Of a stretch of 64,000 nucleotides of DNA, positions 12,833 through 23,546 are shown piece by piece (positions within the stretch are counted from its first letter, which is position 1; each line of letters opens with the position of its first letter). Where the stretch lies: positions 702,795 to 766,794 of the forward strand of contig KV425555.1 of assembly GCA_001632425.1 (NCBI GenBank), written 5' to 3'. This stretch comes from Neolentinus lepideus HHB14362 ss-1 (lineage: Eukaryota > Basidiomycota > Agaricomycetes > Gloeophyllales > Gloeophyllaceae). Made by a program: the position numbers and the translations under genes. The notes beneath the pieces are model-generated. The model saw nothing but the letters and a program-made list of their open reading frames with translations. It ran no database searches and was not told the origin of the DNA.

Positions 12833-14318
12833 GGCGTGTGGCGTGGCCGTAGCCAAGCGGGCGTGTTCAGACGGCGGCGACAACGGCGGCAGTCAACGGC
12901 GTGGAGGGTCGACTGCGTTGTCGAGGATCAACTCTGCGTGCAGATGACGGCAAGAGGTTCTTAATGACTGGCTGCACCGGAAAAAAAAGCGACGCGGAAG
13001 ATTAGTTCCAACGCTGGGGTCAAGTGTCCGGCGTCTTTCCTCTCGCTCAACGGCCCGACTCCGGCTCTCTGATGGTCAACTGACTGCGACGAAACTGCCT
13101 CTACGTGACTCTGCGTGACTGCCTTGTCAGAGACGGCGACGCGCTCGACGACAGTGGCGACAGCGCCGTCTGTGCGGTGGTCGTTGTACGTGAGCGGTAT
13201 CCGGGGTCCTGTTCTCGGGACCGAATCTGGAAGTCGGTGGACCAGGCTCGATCATGGCTGGCCGTCCGTTCCACCCATCGCAGCACCATTTTGCAAAGCC
13301 CTCGAAATGTCACCGGCTCAGCCACACCCGGGCACTCGTGTGACGGCGTGACATATCCCTGCTTGGCATGTGTGGCCCACCCCCCGTTTTCTTTCTAGAA
13401 GTTCCGGATCTACACCTACGATCAGTGAGTGACGTGAACTCGCAGTAGTGACTCTTGCATCCGCTCTGATCAAATTTAATCCTGTAGAGTGCCAGCTTTA
13501 GTCCCCATGCCGTATCCTCATCGCATCAAGCTCTCCTGGCCGCCGGTACATGTCCCGCCCGTCATCACACGGTCCCTGCCCCTCTCTGCGCCATGTTCCT
13601 GGCTGATCTTCCCAATCGCCAGATCCAACAGACGCCCATATCACCTTCCCCCACCCCGCCAGCCAATGCCCGCCCCCGCTATTCCTGGCCCACTCGTCCC
13701 CGGTCGGATCTTATCACGAGAACGCGTCCCAATACAAACAATGCATACATGACACTCCGCACCCGAGGAACACCCAACATTCTCATACCAGGGTCGCATC
13801 GTACAGCGTCGAACCCAGCCCACGTGCCACCTTCCCCGCTCCCACTCCGCCAGCGATCGTTAATATTAACCAGTGGCTATACGATGAACGTTACTTCAGG
13901 TCCAGAGAACCTCCCTCGGTCCGACCACCCTTTGACGTCTGTGTGCTCGGTGTTCCCCAATTTCGTCCATTGAGTCCTCTCAGCGCCGGCGACTATTCAA
14001 GCTCCTAGTGACTCCCGAATTCAATTGTATGTAAGATCCTGTCAGCCCTCCCGCCCAGGAACTCTCTTCCTATCCTCCCTTCCCATCACCCAACCCTTCT
14101 CCTTCTTCACGCTTCTCTCCTTCTCTTCCTTCACGCTTCCCCGGACTATCCTCGCTGATCCGGGACGTAATCGCGCAGAGTCAACACGCCCGTTCTCGCA
14201 CTAGCGTTGATCGAATCCCGCATCAGTCCGTCAGGTCGTTACTCAACCTTCAACAGCCCCTGTCAATCCCCGCATACAATGACCTCATGCGCGCAGCCTC
14301 ACCAAATGCGCAACCTCG
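12833..14318. other. Long upstream region of the GATA gene
   Basis: About 1.5 kb. It is pyrimidine-rich on the plus strand toward 14100. A plus-strand frame from about 13608 to 14009 is open for ~130 codons without any Met; it is discussed among the findings. No domain was recognised. Long leaders are plausible for AreA-type genes, but this is inference. Confidence 0.35.
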
Positions 14319-14760
14319 CTCTGAACGCCGCCCCGGCCAAGTCGCTCTGAACACACCCCGGCCAAGTCGCTCTGGACGCAAACGCCCCAATCTCGCCCCT
14401 CTGAACACCATCCCAACCTCGTCATCCCCAACCTCGTCCCTCTGAACACCATCCCATCCTCGCCCCTCTGACCGCCACCCCCAACCTCCCCGCCCCCGGG
14501 TAGCTCACCCTCAAGTACCTGTCCCCGCAGTCGCTTGGCGTTGATCTCCCTCGGGGCGCGTGCCAGGAATAGTACTGAATTAAACCGGCGTGGAGGAACA
14601 CTGGACGAAGCTCTGGCGTAGAGGAACACCGAACGACGCTCTGGCGTAGAGGAACGCTGGACGAGGCACTGGCGTAGAGGAACACCGAACGAAGCTCCTA
14701 GCGTAGAGCAACGAACGAAGCTCCTAGAAACGAAGCTCTGCGCAGAGAGACATCGAACGA
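14319..14760. repeat. Two degenerate minisatellites
   Basis: 14319-14465 repeats a unit resembling CGCTCTGAACACC plus CCCCGGCCAAGT or CCAACCTCGTC. 14585-14760 repeats a ~28-bp unit resembling CTCTGGCGTAGAGGAACACC followed by GAACGA, about five times with decay. A minus-strand frame runs through the arrays but its protein is only repeat translation, so no gene is called. Confidence 0.6.
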
Positions 14761-14984
14761 GTGGAGCGACGCCTTGCCTCACCAGAGTCTCGCTCGCATA
14801 CATACTAACATAGCGATCCCTGCTGTACCCCTCGCCCGACTCGATCGCATCACTAGCTACTATGTAACGGTGCCAGTCCTTTGCTTCTCGATATTCCGTG
14901 CATTTGTACATGCCGCTAATACGCATACGAATGAATAAATTACTTGCGTCTCATGAACCTGCCATGAATAACGTGCGTCTGGCA

Positions 14985-16472
14985 TCACGCAGCCTTTTTC
15001 TTCCTATTTCTGCTCTCCTTCCCCTTGCCTGCCTTATCCTCGTCCTTCACCTCCACCTCCTTACCTTCCTTCCCCTCCTTCCCTTCCTTACCTTCCTTCC
15101 CCTCCTTACCTTCCTCCACCTCCTTCCCTTCCTTCCCCTCCCCCTCCCCTCCTTTCACCGCAGGCCCATCCTCCCACGCCCACGCCTCCCCCACCTCCCC
15201 ACGCCTCGCCGCAGTAACAAAAAACGCCGCAATACACGCGGGGCTACACCCACCCCACCCAATCAGCCTCTTCCACACCACACACACCCAACCAAAACGC
15301 ACCTGAGATACAACAGCGCCGGCTGCGCCTTCCCCCACGCATGCATCGCGCCCATCGCCGCGCCCAGCCCGAGCACATACGCGAGGAGCGTCGCGCGGAA
15401 GTACGGTTTGGCGGCGGCGGTGGCGGCGCGGTGCGCGTCGTACCGCAGCGCGAGCGCGACGAACACGCCCGGGACGACGACGTCGCCGAGCCCGAGCATC
15501 GTGTGCCCGCGCGCGGACTTGGGCCAGAGGAGCTTGATGGGGACGTCGAGCGTCGTGGCGACTTTGACCATCTGTCTCGCCGGCGTAACCTTAGTTTATT
15601 TTGACGGGGGAGAGAATGAGAGGGGGTGGGGGAGGGGCACGCACCACCTCGGTGCCAAAGACCCACCAGACGTCGTACACGAAGAGGCCCGCGAGGAGGA
15701 TGCACCCCGTGCGGAAGGAGTCGAGCTTGAGGAGCGTGAGCGCGTTGTAGGAGAAGGAGAGCGCGAGGACGTCGGATACCACCGCGGACTTGCGGAAGTA
15801 GGGGAGGAAGGTGTAGAGGAGCGAGGGGACGAAGGACGGCGGGAGGAGGAGGAGCGCGGGGGTGCGCAGGGAGAGGGCAAGGAGGGCGGTGGGGCCTTTG
15901 GAGAGCTGGAAGCTGATCTTGTCGAAGCTCTTCCAGCGGGCGGCGCCAAGTGCCATTCTTGCGAGGGCGGTGAGAGCCTATATACCGAATTCATTTTGAG
16001 AGACAATATTACGAGTGCACGATTTGAGCTGCCCACCTGCCAGACACTCCCCACGCCCGCGACCGCAAAGTACCACCCCAGCAGCCAGTTTATCCACTCC
16101 TTGCCCAGGTACCGCACGACGAGGTACAGTCCAAAAAGGACTATCGAGCCGACCTATGTAGACCCAAACCCACCGCACGTGAAGCTCAAGTACGCCAGCG
16201 CCGAGCGGGTGTATATACGCACGACAGGAAACATCCACGCGTCCTCGCTCGACAGCCGCTCGACGATATCCGCGTCCTCGTCATCGCTGTCCTCCGATTC
16301 TCCGGTCTTTGTACGCTTCGACTAGGATTAATAGTACTGAGTTCTCCAGCACTCTCCCGTATAGCTAGGACGCTGAACTTACCGGCAGGGACCCGAAGGA
16401 GCCGGCGTATATGGAGACGGTGGCGAGGCTGAGGAGGCCGGCGTAGGAGGCTATGAGGTCCAAGTCGGGCAT
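14985..16472 (-). CDS. Signal peptide peptidase (intramembrane aspartyl protease)
   Basis: Multi-pass ER protease of the presenilin/SPP family that cleaves type II membrane segments such as remnant signal peptides. Six exons (16472-16383, 16321-16223, 16153-16037, 15977-15645, 15571-15303, 15243-14985) give 388 residues. The two catalytic Asp motifs are present: FVYDVWWVFGTEV (YD) and MLGLGDVVVPG (GLGD), each in a hydrophobic helix. The N-terminal half carries LSSEDAWMFPVVGSIVLFGL and YLGKEWINWLLGWYFAVAG. The final PAL motif appears as QPALLYL. The C-terminal tail is a Glu/Lys/Gly repeat ending in KKKAA, i.e. a KKXX di-lysine ER-retrieval signal. Start: MPDLDLIAS at 16472, the first ATG after which all exons stay in phase. 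Confidence 0.93.
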
Positions 16473-16697
16473 TATTGTAGTGGTAAAGCTCAGGAGGAGA
16501 TGGCTTTGCAGCCACGTCAGGATGCGATCGCACGCGGTTATCTTATCTTATCACGAAGCGGCCGTGATCGGGCAAGTGCCTTCCACCTTCCAAGCGCCTG
16601 TAAGTTGCCTATCAATGATAGTATGCATCAACACTTCCTGATCCTAAGCCACCCTGTTGTCGGTACCGAACACAGATCTTATGCCCGCTATCTATTA

Positions 16698-18700
16698 CTA
16701 ACTCCAGCAATATCTCGCCATACAACTCGCGCAGACGCCGCCCCTCACCGCGCCGAGCCGCTCCCTAGCCCTGTCCGCCACAGCGCAAGCCAGACACGCC
16801 GGCCATTCATTATCGACGCCCGCCGCCGTCGCTATCTCGAACGTCTGGTCCAGCATAGCTTGCACTTCACTCGCGCTGTATTGTATTTGATTAGAGGAGG
16901 TGTTCGTCAGAGCGGGCTGTCCCGGCGGAGGGGCCCCGTTTGGTAGATAGATAATGAGGGGCGTAGGCGCGGACGAGTTGCATCCAAAGAACGTCGGGTG
17001 GGTGGTTAGGTTCTCGCTGATAAAGTCGTCCACCGAGTTGGGGACTGGAGGGAATGAATAACTCGAAGGAAAGAATTTGGTGCGGTTTTGGGAGACCTGC
17101 AGAACATCATTGGGGCTATGAAGACAGAGAAGGAGCGCAGCACATACAATGAGCGGACTTCCCGCAGCAAACCCGTCAACATCGGCGGTCTACCAAACGC
17201 TTTCGGTCAGGTCGTCGTGCTGCACTCGGTCGCCATCATCACTCACTGCGTCAATAGCCAGAATGACCTCCACCCCTCTGGCCTTTACCAGCAGCGGCTG
17301 CAATGGAATGCTCTCCGTATCAAACCCTCCGTCAACCAGGCTCAAATACGTCTGATTCGAGTCAATATACGTCCCTGGCGCGAGGCCGTAGAACGGGTTC
17401 GGATACACGGCAGCGTCCAGTTCGATCCCTGGCTCCACTCCACTCGGGCCGACCGTCGAAACCAGAGCATCGAGCAGTGAAGTGAGCTAGTCATTCAGGT
17501 AAGTATTGCCACAGTCCGCAAAAGGTAGAATATTCGTGCTTACGTTCGTCGTATTATAGCTCGAAAAAATGTTGGACGATGTCGCCTGGACAAATCCCAG
17601 CTGGTCGAACCCCGTCACGCAGACACTCGTATTCCTAGTCCCTAGATACTTTGCCGGAGCAAATGCCGCCAACATGGGGTCGTACGACCCCATCTCATCT
17701 ACACAAATCTCAGCAAGTTGCACTATGATCGGTGGAGACCATTAACTCACAGGGATTGAACTCGTATATCGGATTCGTCAGCGGAATGCTTGCTCCTCCC
17801 GCAACGTTGACATTCGACTGATTCCCCGCGTCCGACCTTGAATCTGCGATCACAATCGGGAACGGCTCTGCAAATGCCTTGAACGTGTCTCTGCCATATT
17901 CTCATCAGCATCCAAAAAACAGCGGAACCGAAAACCACTCACGTCTGGGCAACCCCAGACAGCGTCAGCCCAGCACCGTGCGGGACAGTAGTGTCGAAGA
18001 AATTCTCTCCGCTCGTCCCATTCAAAAAGTGCCGCGCCAATATCCGCGCCCATATATCCGCAGCAGTGACCGGGAACCCCGCACCATACTTGCCCTGCAC
18101 GTCCGCAAAGAGCCCCGCCAGGTACGCGACGTCCACGAACAAATCACCGCTCGGCAGCGCGAGGCTGTACTGCGGCAGCCACCCCCCAAACTGCCCCACC
18201 CCATACACCAACTCCTGGATGGTGGGAAAGTCCGCCTGCACCAGCGACGTGACGAGCCACGCGCCGCCGCTCAGGCCCGCGAGGTATGTCGCGGCCTGCA
18301 GCAGCCCCCCCGTCCCCGCCGCTGCAGCCGACGCGTTCCGCCCGTCGAGCGCGTTCAGCGCGCCCGCACCGAAGATCGCCGCGCGCCACCCGCCGCCGCT
18401 CACCGCGACGCCCAGCGCGGGGTGGACAGCGGTGACGTAGCCAGGCAGGGGCGCGCCTGGGACGTTGGCGAGGTAGGACGCCCACGCGCTGGGGAGGATG
18501 GCGGAGTTGCGGGAGGAGACGTAGCTGGCTTCGTCGGGGCTGAGGGCCTGGTTCGGGCTGGTGAGGCGGTATAGGGAGAAGTTGGCGGGGCAGGGCCCGG
18601 AGGTGGGGGTGTAGAGAGAGGCTGCGGATGTGCCGTATGCGACACCGAAAAGAGTGGCGATGAAGAGAAATTTGACGTAGGTCGAAATGAGAGAAGTCAT
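16698..18700 (-). CDS. Lysophospholipase / phospholipase B, secreted
   Basis: Secreted or cell-wall enzyme removing acyl chains from (lyso)phospholipids. Six exons (18700-17943, 17890-17751, 17698-17544, 17486-17247, 17189-17148, 17096-16698) give 577 residues. The N-terminus is a signal peptide (MTSLISTYVKFLFIATLFG). Catalytic-core motifs of the fungal PLB/cPLA2 family are all visible: AVSGGGWRAAIFGAGAL (oxyanion loop), GLSGGAWLVTSLV (nucleophile Ser in GXSGG) and SLVDGGFDTE (catalytic Asp). The Cys-rich end PACLACAVADRARERLG...ASCMARYCW is typical. Many Asn-X-Ser/Thr sites (NFS, NGT, NTS, NTT, NQT, NRT) suggest N-glycosylation. No GPI-type hydrophobic tail follows RYCWS, so it is probably soluble. 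Start: the 18700 ATG begins the signal peptide; an in-frame ATG upstream (18790) would bury it. Confidence 0.93.
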
Positions 18701-19416
18701 TCTTGTGGTGACAGGTTGGTCTATCCCACGCGTTTTATGCTGGAGGTAGACATCTCCGCCTATATGGTGAGTTCTCATGTCAAGGTGCAAATCAGAGGTG
18801 AAGCGTAAGTGAGTTGACCTGCTCGGAGTTTTATTTCGCCATCACGTCTTGGGTATCAGTACGCGGGCTTATTTTTCCCAAGTGATGTGGTAATAAGATG
18901 CCTTCTTCCATGGATACGAGCAATAAATCTCGCTTTAGATCATCATCTTCCGACGGAAGAAAACCCGTCTAGGGTGCGCAGAGCTCGGAAGTGAAGCTTT
19001 GAAGTCCCTGGGAATCCCGCTGACACGAATATTAATGTAAGCATCCATGAGACCTAGTACTTGGCCCGCAACTATCGGGCTTCGGGATATTAAGCTTCCT
19101 AGTCTAAGTCGGAAGATGTGACTGCCCACGTCCTTGGTCGAGCAGCTACTGGCAAGACGAGCCTGAATGTTTTGAAACTGTTGTACAAGTGTACAACACT
19201 AGTTGACGGCCCGAACGGACCGCATTGTGGCGGTCGCACGCGGATCCCAAGAGTTTGTACGTCGGCGGGCGGCCCTCCGTTGTGATGCAAACTAGTATGA
19301 TACAGACAGCGAGAAAGCGAGCAGAAGTCCGTCCGAAATGAGAGTGGTATGTACAAGGGAAACCCATCACTACTCTCCTTTGCGTTCTTTGTCCTAGTAG
19401 CGCTCTCAGAGTAACG
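18701..19416. other. Intergenic region between phospholipase and Tvp38-like genes
   Basis: About 700 bp. It includes a palindrome TTGTACAAGTGTACAA near 19183 and the 16-mer ATTGTGGCGGTCGCAC (about 19223-19238), which recurs at 38168-38183. No gene was recognised. Confidence 0.4.
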
Positions 19417-20945
19417 TTAAGAATCAGCACCCGCAGGTCTAAACGCATACGCAGGAACCGTGAGCATATTGGGCGACTGACTTCTACCTTGTGCTGGGAC
19501 AGGAGCGTATGCTTCGACGTCCTCATTGAAAGGCGACAGCGAATCGACACTGGCCTGGAAGTCCGATGGTTTGTGGCTCTTCACCGACTGCGCGGAATTC
19601 CGCGCAGTCACTAGTCTGAAGGGACCATCCTTAAGCTAGAGGAGACAGATTGGATTGCATGAGACTCACCGAGCCCTCCTTCGTTCGTATATAATCTGTT
19701 CCCGCGCAGCTGTGGTCTTCGCACGCATGAATCGCATTGCAAAGATAGTAACAGCGATGGTGACAATGAGTACCAGTGCGGTAGCGAGTTTCGTTTTCCT
19801 ACTGCTAGTGTCTACCGATATAGTGTGTGAATTAGGGATGATGTGATAATACAGTTGAACTCACGGTCACCAGATTGCTCTACTAACACTCCCATGTAGA
19901 CTGTGACTAACTGCTTGGGCAGCGAAAGGACAGCGGCTAAGGTGAATGTGAGGAAGCCGACTCCGCATGTGGAGAACACGGCAGTCGTGACTGCGGGAAA
20001 CAACGATTACGGATAGTAATACGGCGGCAGGCTAATGCACGTACGATGCGCAGGTATAATACTATACCTGCACACGAGGACAACGATGAATCCGCCGTCT
20101 CGTATGGCTCTAGCCAGAGCACCGTATCTCATGGAGCTCTTTTCCATTTTCTCAGCCCGTGATCGGCAGTAGTATTTGAATGCACTGCATCGATCCCAGG
20201 TCAACCTCAGTAGCGAAGCTAGATGGCAAGGAGACATACACATAGTTGCCCCACTCTCCCAAGAAAGTTCCCAAAGCAACTATGCCGAAGCCAGGTCCAA
20301 TGCCCCAGACCATACCGCATAGTATGGCCACGAGTTCATGACCGAAGAGCTGCCAGAAACGTCAGCAAGACCGTATTTGTACGTTCATAGGACCTACCGG
20401 TGGAAACGAGAGGACGAACAATATGGCGACAGGAATTAACCAGCCAGCCGGGAGACTGCAAGGGAGGTGAGCTATTGTACATCGTACACTGTCAGCCTAC
20501 TCACTTATGCATCCATCTCGCAAACGGCTGCAGCCAGTGCAGAATTTGAGTGTGGAGTACGATGGAGAGTATCACAAGCACGACAACAATGAGGATCAGC
20601 AGAAGATACCCTATCGGTAAAGGATTGTTGTTCAGCAATGAGTAGCGATTGCAGGTTAAAGGACATACATAAATGTGGTCCCTGTTTCCAATAGTCCAAG
20701 CTTCTATATTTACTCCAGTCGACAAAGCCAGTCTGCGAGAGTTCAGCAATGTCACTGGGTGTGGGGCTCGGGGTGCGATTAAGATCGCGACTGCTCTGGT
20801 CGATCTTTGACGATGCTCCCGAAGTTGCAGCTGTATAACCAGTCAAGGGAAATACATCGAGTCTGATGGGAGTGGGAGCAGCGTAGGTAGACTCCATTGC
20901 TAAGACCTGATACGAGAACGGCTGGAAATGGATTGTTGCAATCAT
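19417..20945 (-). CDS. Tvp38/TMEM64-family membrane protein (VTT domain)
   Basis: Golgi or late-secretory multi-pass membrane protein of the Tvp38/DedA-like (SNARE-associated, VTT) family; some family members have lipid scramblase activity. Eight exons sum to 385 residues. After an N-terminal hydrophilic part and WSKYRSLDYWK come a first TM helix (YLLLILIVVVLVILSIVLH), then the VTT core with FPPLFGHELVAILCGMVWGI, GTFLGEWGNYVAFKYYC, RAIRDGGFIVVLV and TTAVFSTCGVGFLTFTLAAV, then a last TM segment (LATALVLIVTIAVTIFAM). The cytosolic tail is Ser-rich. The acceptor of the last intron is placed at 19616/19615, because only this one joins the tail ...RARLVTARNSAQS in frame. Two in-frame ATGs are possible, 20945 and 20897 (MESTYAAPTP); the second may be the real start. 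Confidence 0.88.
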
Positions 20946-22529
20946 ACGCAGTCTGGTTTATATGGCCGACAGAAGCACATATGTGATTCAGTGAGGCGGT
21001 GGCATGGAAATACCGCGCAGCTGATCACGGCATTACAATTGTCCTGAGGTAAAGAACCACCGATGCCTGAAACAGACATTGGTTGTTGTTGCCGCCCAAC
21101 CCGGTCGACTTGGCGTAGCTTTCGTAATGAAAATATCCGGGTTATGCGGAACCATGCACTTTGGAGTGCTAATGGGTCACATTCAACCTTTGGTATGTAA
21201 AAATGTACCATGAGTAATCAAGCCTTAACTGTCGTTCAGAAAAATCGACGCCTACTGTTGGTATTGGCCTTGTCGACGGTCTTACACCGTGTATTGCGAT
21301 TCAGACTCGGAGGCGTTGTACATTAAGAGGCGGTTATGCCTCCGATACGGTCGTTCCTGTTGCTGGCTGCGAGACCCCCGCCGAATGCGATACAAGACAC
21401 CACCAATGTGGCAATGCTCAAACTGCGGTCCTGAGGATTCTCGGCGGGACGTGCAAGCGATTGGTCGAACTCAATAACTGTTTCTCGAGCTGTTTCTCAC
21501 TTTGATGCAGCCTTTCGGGGTCCCTGCCGAGCGGCGATCGCTCCTGAGATCTGTGCGCGAGCGAGAAAACGAGAAAGGTACCGCTAGAGGTGTTTCTTGA
21601 GGTTTCTTGCTGTTTCTCGCCTTCGGACTTTGAAGCTTGACTTCCGAGACTTGTTACTTTCGTATACTCATATATACACGTGTTTAGCTTACTGCTATGG
21701 CCCTCAGCGGCGCAAGAAAGCTTACAAAACACCTCATGAGTTTCCGGCATCTCGGTCTTCCTCTTCTTGCTGAGGTTCAGGACAATACCAAAGAAAATAC
21801 TGTATTTGGTATATTTATCTAATCTAACATATGCCTATTTCGAAATGCACCGACATTGGTTGGCCACAACCGTCTGACAGCGGTGGTGTGCAGCTTTTGG
21901 ACGAGAAACAGTTGAGAAACAGCAGACTCAATAAGTTAACCGGGTTTCTCCGCGGCGGCACACCAGCGGTGTCATCAAACACGAGAATTTGAGATACAGA
22001 AACTTATTGAGGAGGGCTATTAGCTGACCGACATGTTGGCCGGCATTAGAAGACGCACTACAGATTATAACGTCATCCAAAAGCCCCGTTTATCAATCCA
22101 AGACCCCCGCATGGAAGGTTCATTGTCTAGGAAGATGAAGTCAGCAAAGCCACAACCCCACTGCATCGACCCCGATACATTCGCCTGTGAACAGAAGCTT
22201 TCAAGCGGATTCCAGCGATAAATCACTTGTCGAATTCTTCAGCAGAGTGATGGTACTCGGATTTTCACACAGCGGGAGTTGCAGTCCGCTGTACCATGCA
22301 AAATATTGGTATTGGTGAAAATGCCGAATTGGTGTGAAAGATAATCTTGTGGGCGATAGGAATACATTTTGATCAACATATAAGAGTGTCACCCTCGGAC
22401 ATCCGAATGGAGTAATTTCTTGTACCGCTCCAGAAGGAACGACTATCCCTTCGTTCATAGTAACGTGACTACTTGATGCGTTTCCTTTGCTTGGACCGTG
22501 ACGTCGACGTGACTCCACTGGTAGGCAGT
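20946..22529. other. Intergenic region, possible decayed element inside
   Basis: About 1.6 kb. 21455-22015 has loosely inverted ends: CTCAATAACTGTTTCTCGAG near 21476, and near the right border CTCAATAAGTTTCTGTATCTC read inward. Between them are several GTTTCTC/GAGAAAC blocks, suggesting a small decayed inverted-repeat element. No gene was recognised. Confidence 0.35.
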
Positions 22530-23329
22530 ATGTTCTCTCTGGAGCTCGTTCCAGTATTGCAGAGTGCAATAAATGCAACGCAGAAGGAGAACCGCGACTG
22601 TGCGTTGGTTCTGGTTTGATAAATATTTATTGAACAGCCTTTGCTGACTTCCTCGTTCTCGAATAAATGTAATAAAGCCTTCGAGGACCTCCTGACGAAA
22701 CTGCAATTTTTCTTCCCGGACAACCTGATCCTGTCTGCGTTGGATCTCATTGATAGAGAAAATGGTAAGTACTCGGTCAGCCGCCGTTTGACCGTTTTTG
22801 TTTCTCTTCTCTATGCTGGCCTGCGTTCCTCGTACGGGGCGTGGAAGCTCTCGAGATTGTTGTATCGGTGGTTTTAGAGTTAGTCGTTCAACGTTTCGTA
22901 ATGGCCTAATTATCAAGATATCTTTGTGTAATCATTCTGACTTCTTTGACTCGGATGCAGTCATCAAATACACGACTCCTTGGGGCACCACCCGCTTCCA
23001 AGTCTTTGGATCCACTCCAGGATCGTCCTACTCCGTCTTTCCGAATATTTCATGTAACGCCGCTGCCGTATCAGTATACTGCTCGTGTCCTGCTTTTGCC
23101 TACAGCACTCTAAAATCAGATTCCCAGCTAATGGTAAGCTCTCCTCTACGTCATTATATCTCTTGGAATATAACACCATCCATGTTGGTAGTGCAAGCAT
23201 CTTTTGGCCGCTCAACTGGCTCCCCAACTTGGCAAATGCATAGAGCGGTCCCTCGGTCCAGATGACCTTGCCTCACTAATCGCCTCCCAGTATTCAGCCA
23301 GTATGCTGTCTACAAGTGACAATGCCTAA
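22530..23329 (+). CDS. SWIM zinc-finger protein, Sws1/Shu2-like recombination factor
   Basis: Predicted SWIM-domain partner of a Rad51 paralogue that promotes early homologous recombination (Shu complex). Four exons (22530-22599, 22678-22764, 22961-23133, 23192-23329) give 155 residues, near the size of yeast Shu2 and fission-yeast Sws1. The protein reads: a short helical N-terminus, FFFPDNLILSALDLIDREN, IKYTTPWGTTRFQVFGST, then the SWIM motif CSCPAFAYST...SQLMCKHLLAAQLA (CXC...CXH). The final intron splits the SWIM motif just before CKH. The first exon is inferred: the ATG at 22530 and the GT at 22600 are the only nearby pair that keeps phase into SFEDLLTKL, so the start is less certain than the rest. 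Intron 2 is unusually long here (196 nt). Confidence 0.8.
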
Positions 23330-23546
23330 ACAGAACATTCTTCTCAACGTATATCCCTTCAGCGTTGCTACGAAGAACTCTGAATCAGAATAATACTCTT
23401 AAGTATAAGTAAGTCGTTGTACAATAGTGTTGTAATCGTAACTAGTGTACCACGCAACACATCTATACTATATAATACCTCGTGAGCGCTGAATAGTATC
23501 ATTATATATATACTCGTACAGTCCTTCAGTGCTCGAAGCCTACTCG

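Noticed and set aside
14285..14926. 213-codon minus-strand frame
   Set aside because: It is translation of two minisatellites and has no non-repeat homology signal.
22455..22916. 153-codon minus-strand frame opposite the SWIM gene
   Set aside because: It is a shadow of the plus-strand exons and intron, with no recognisable domain.
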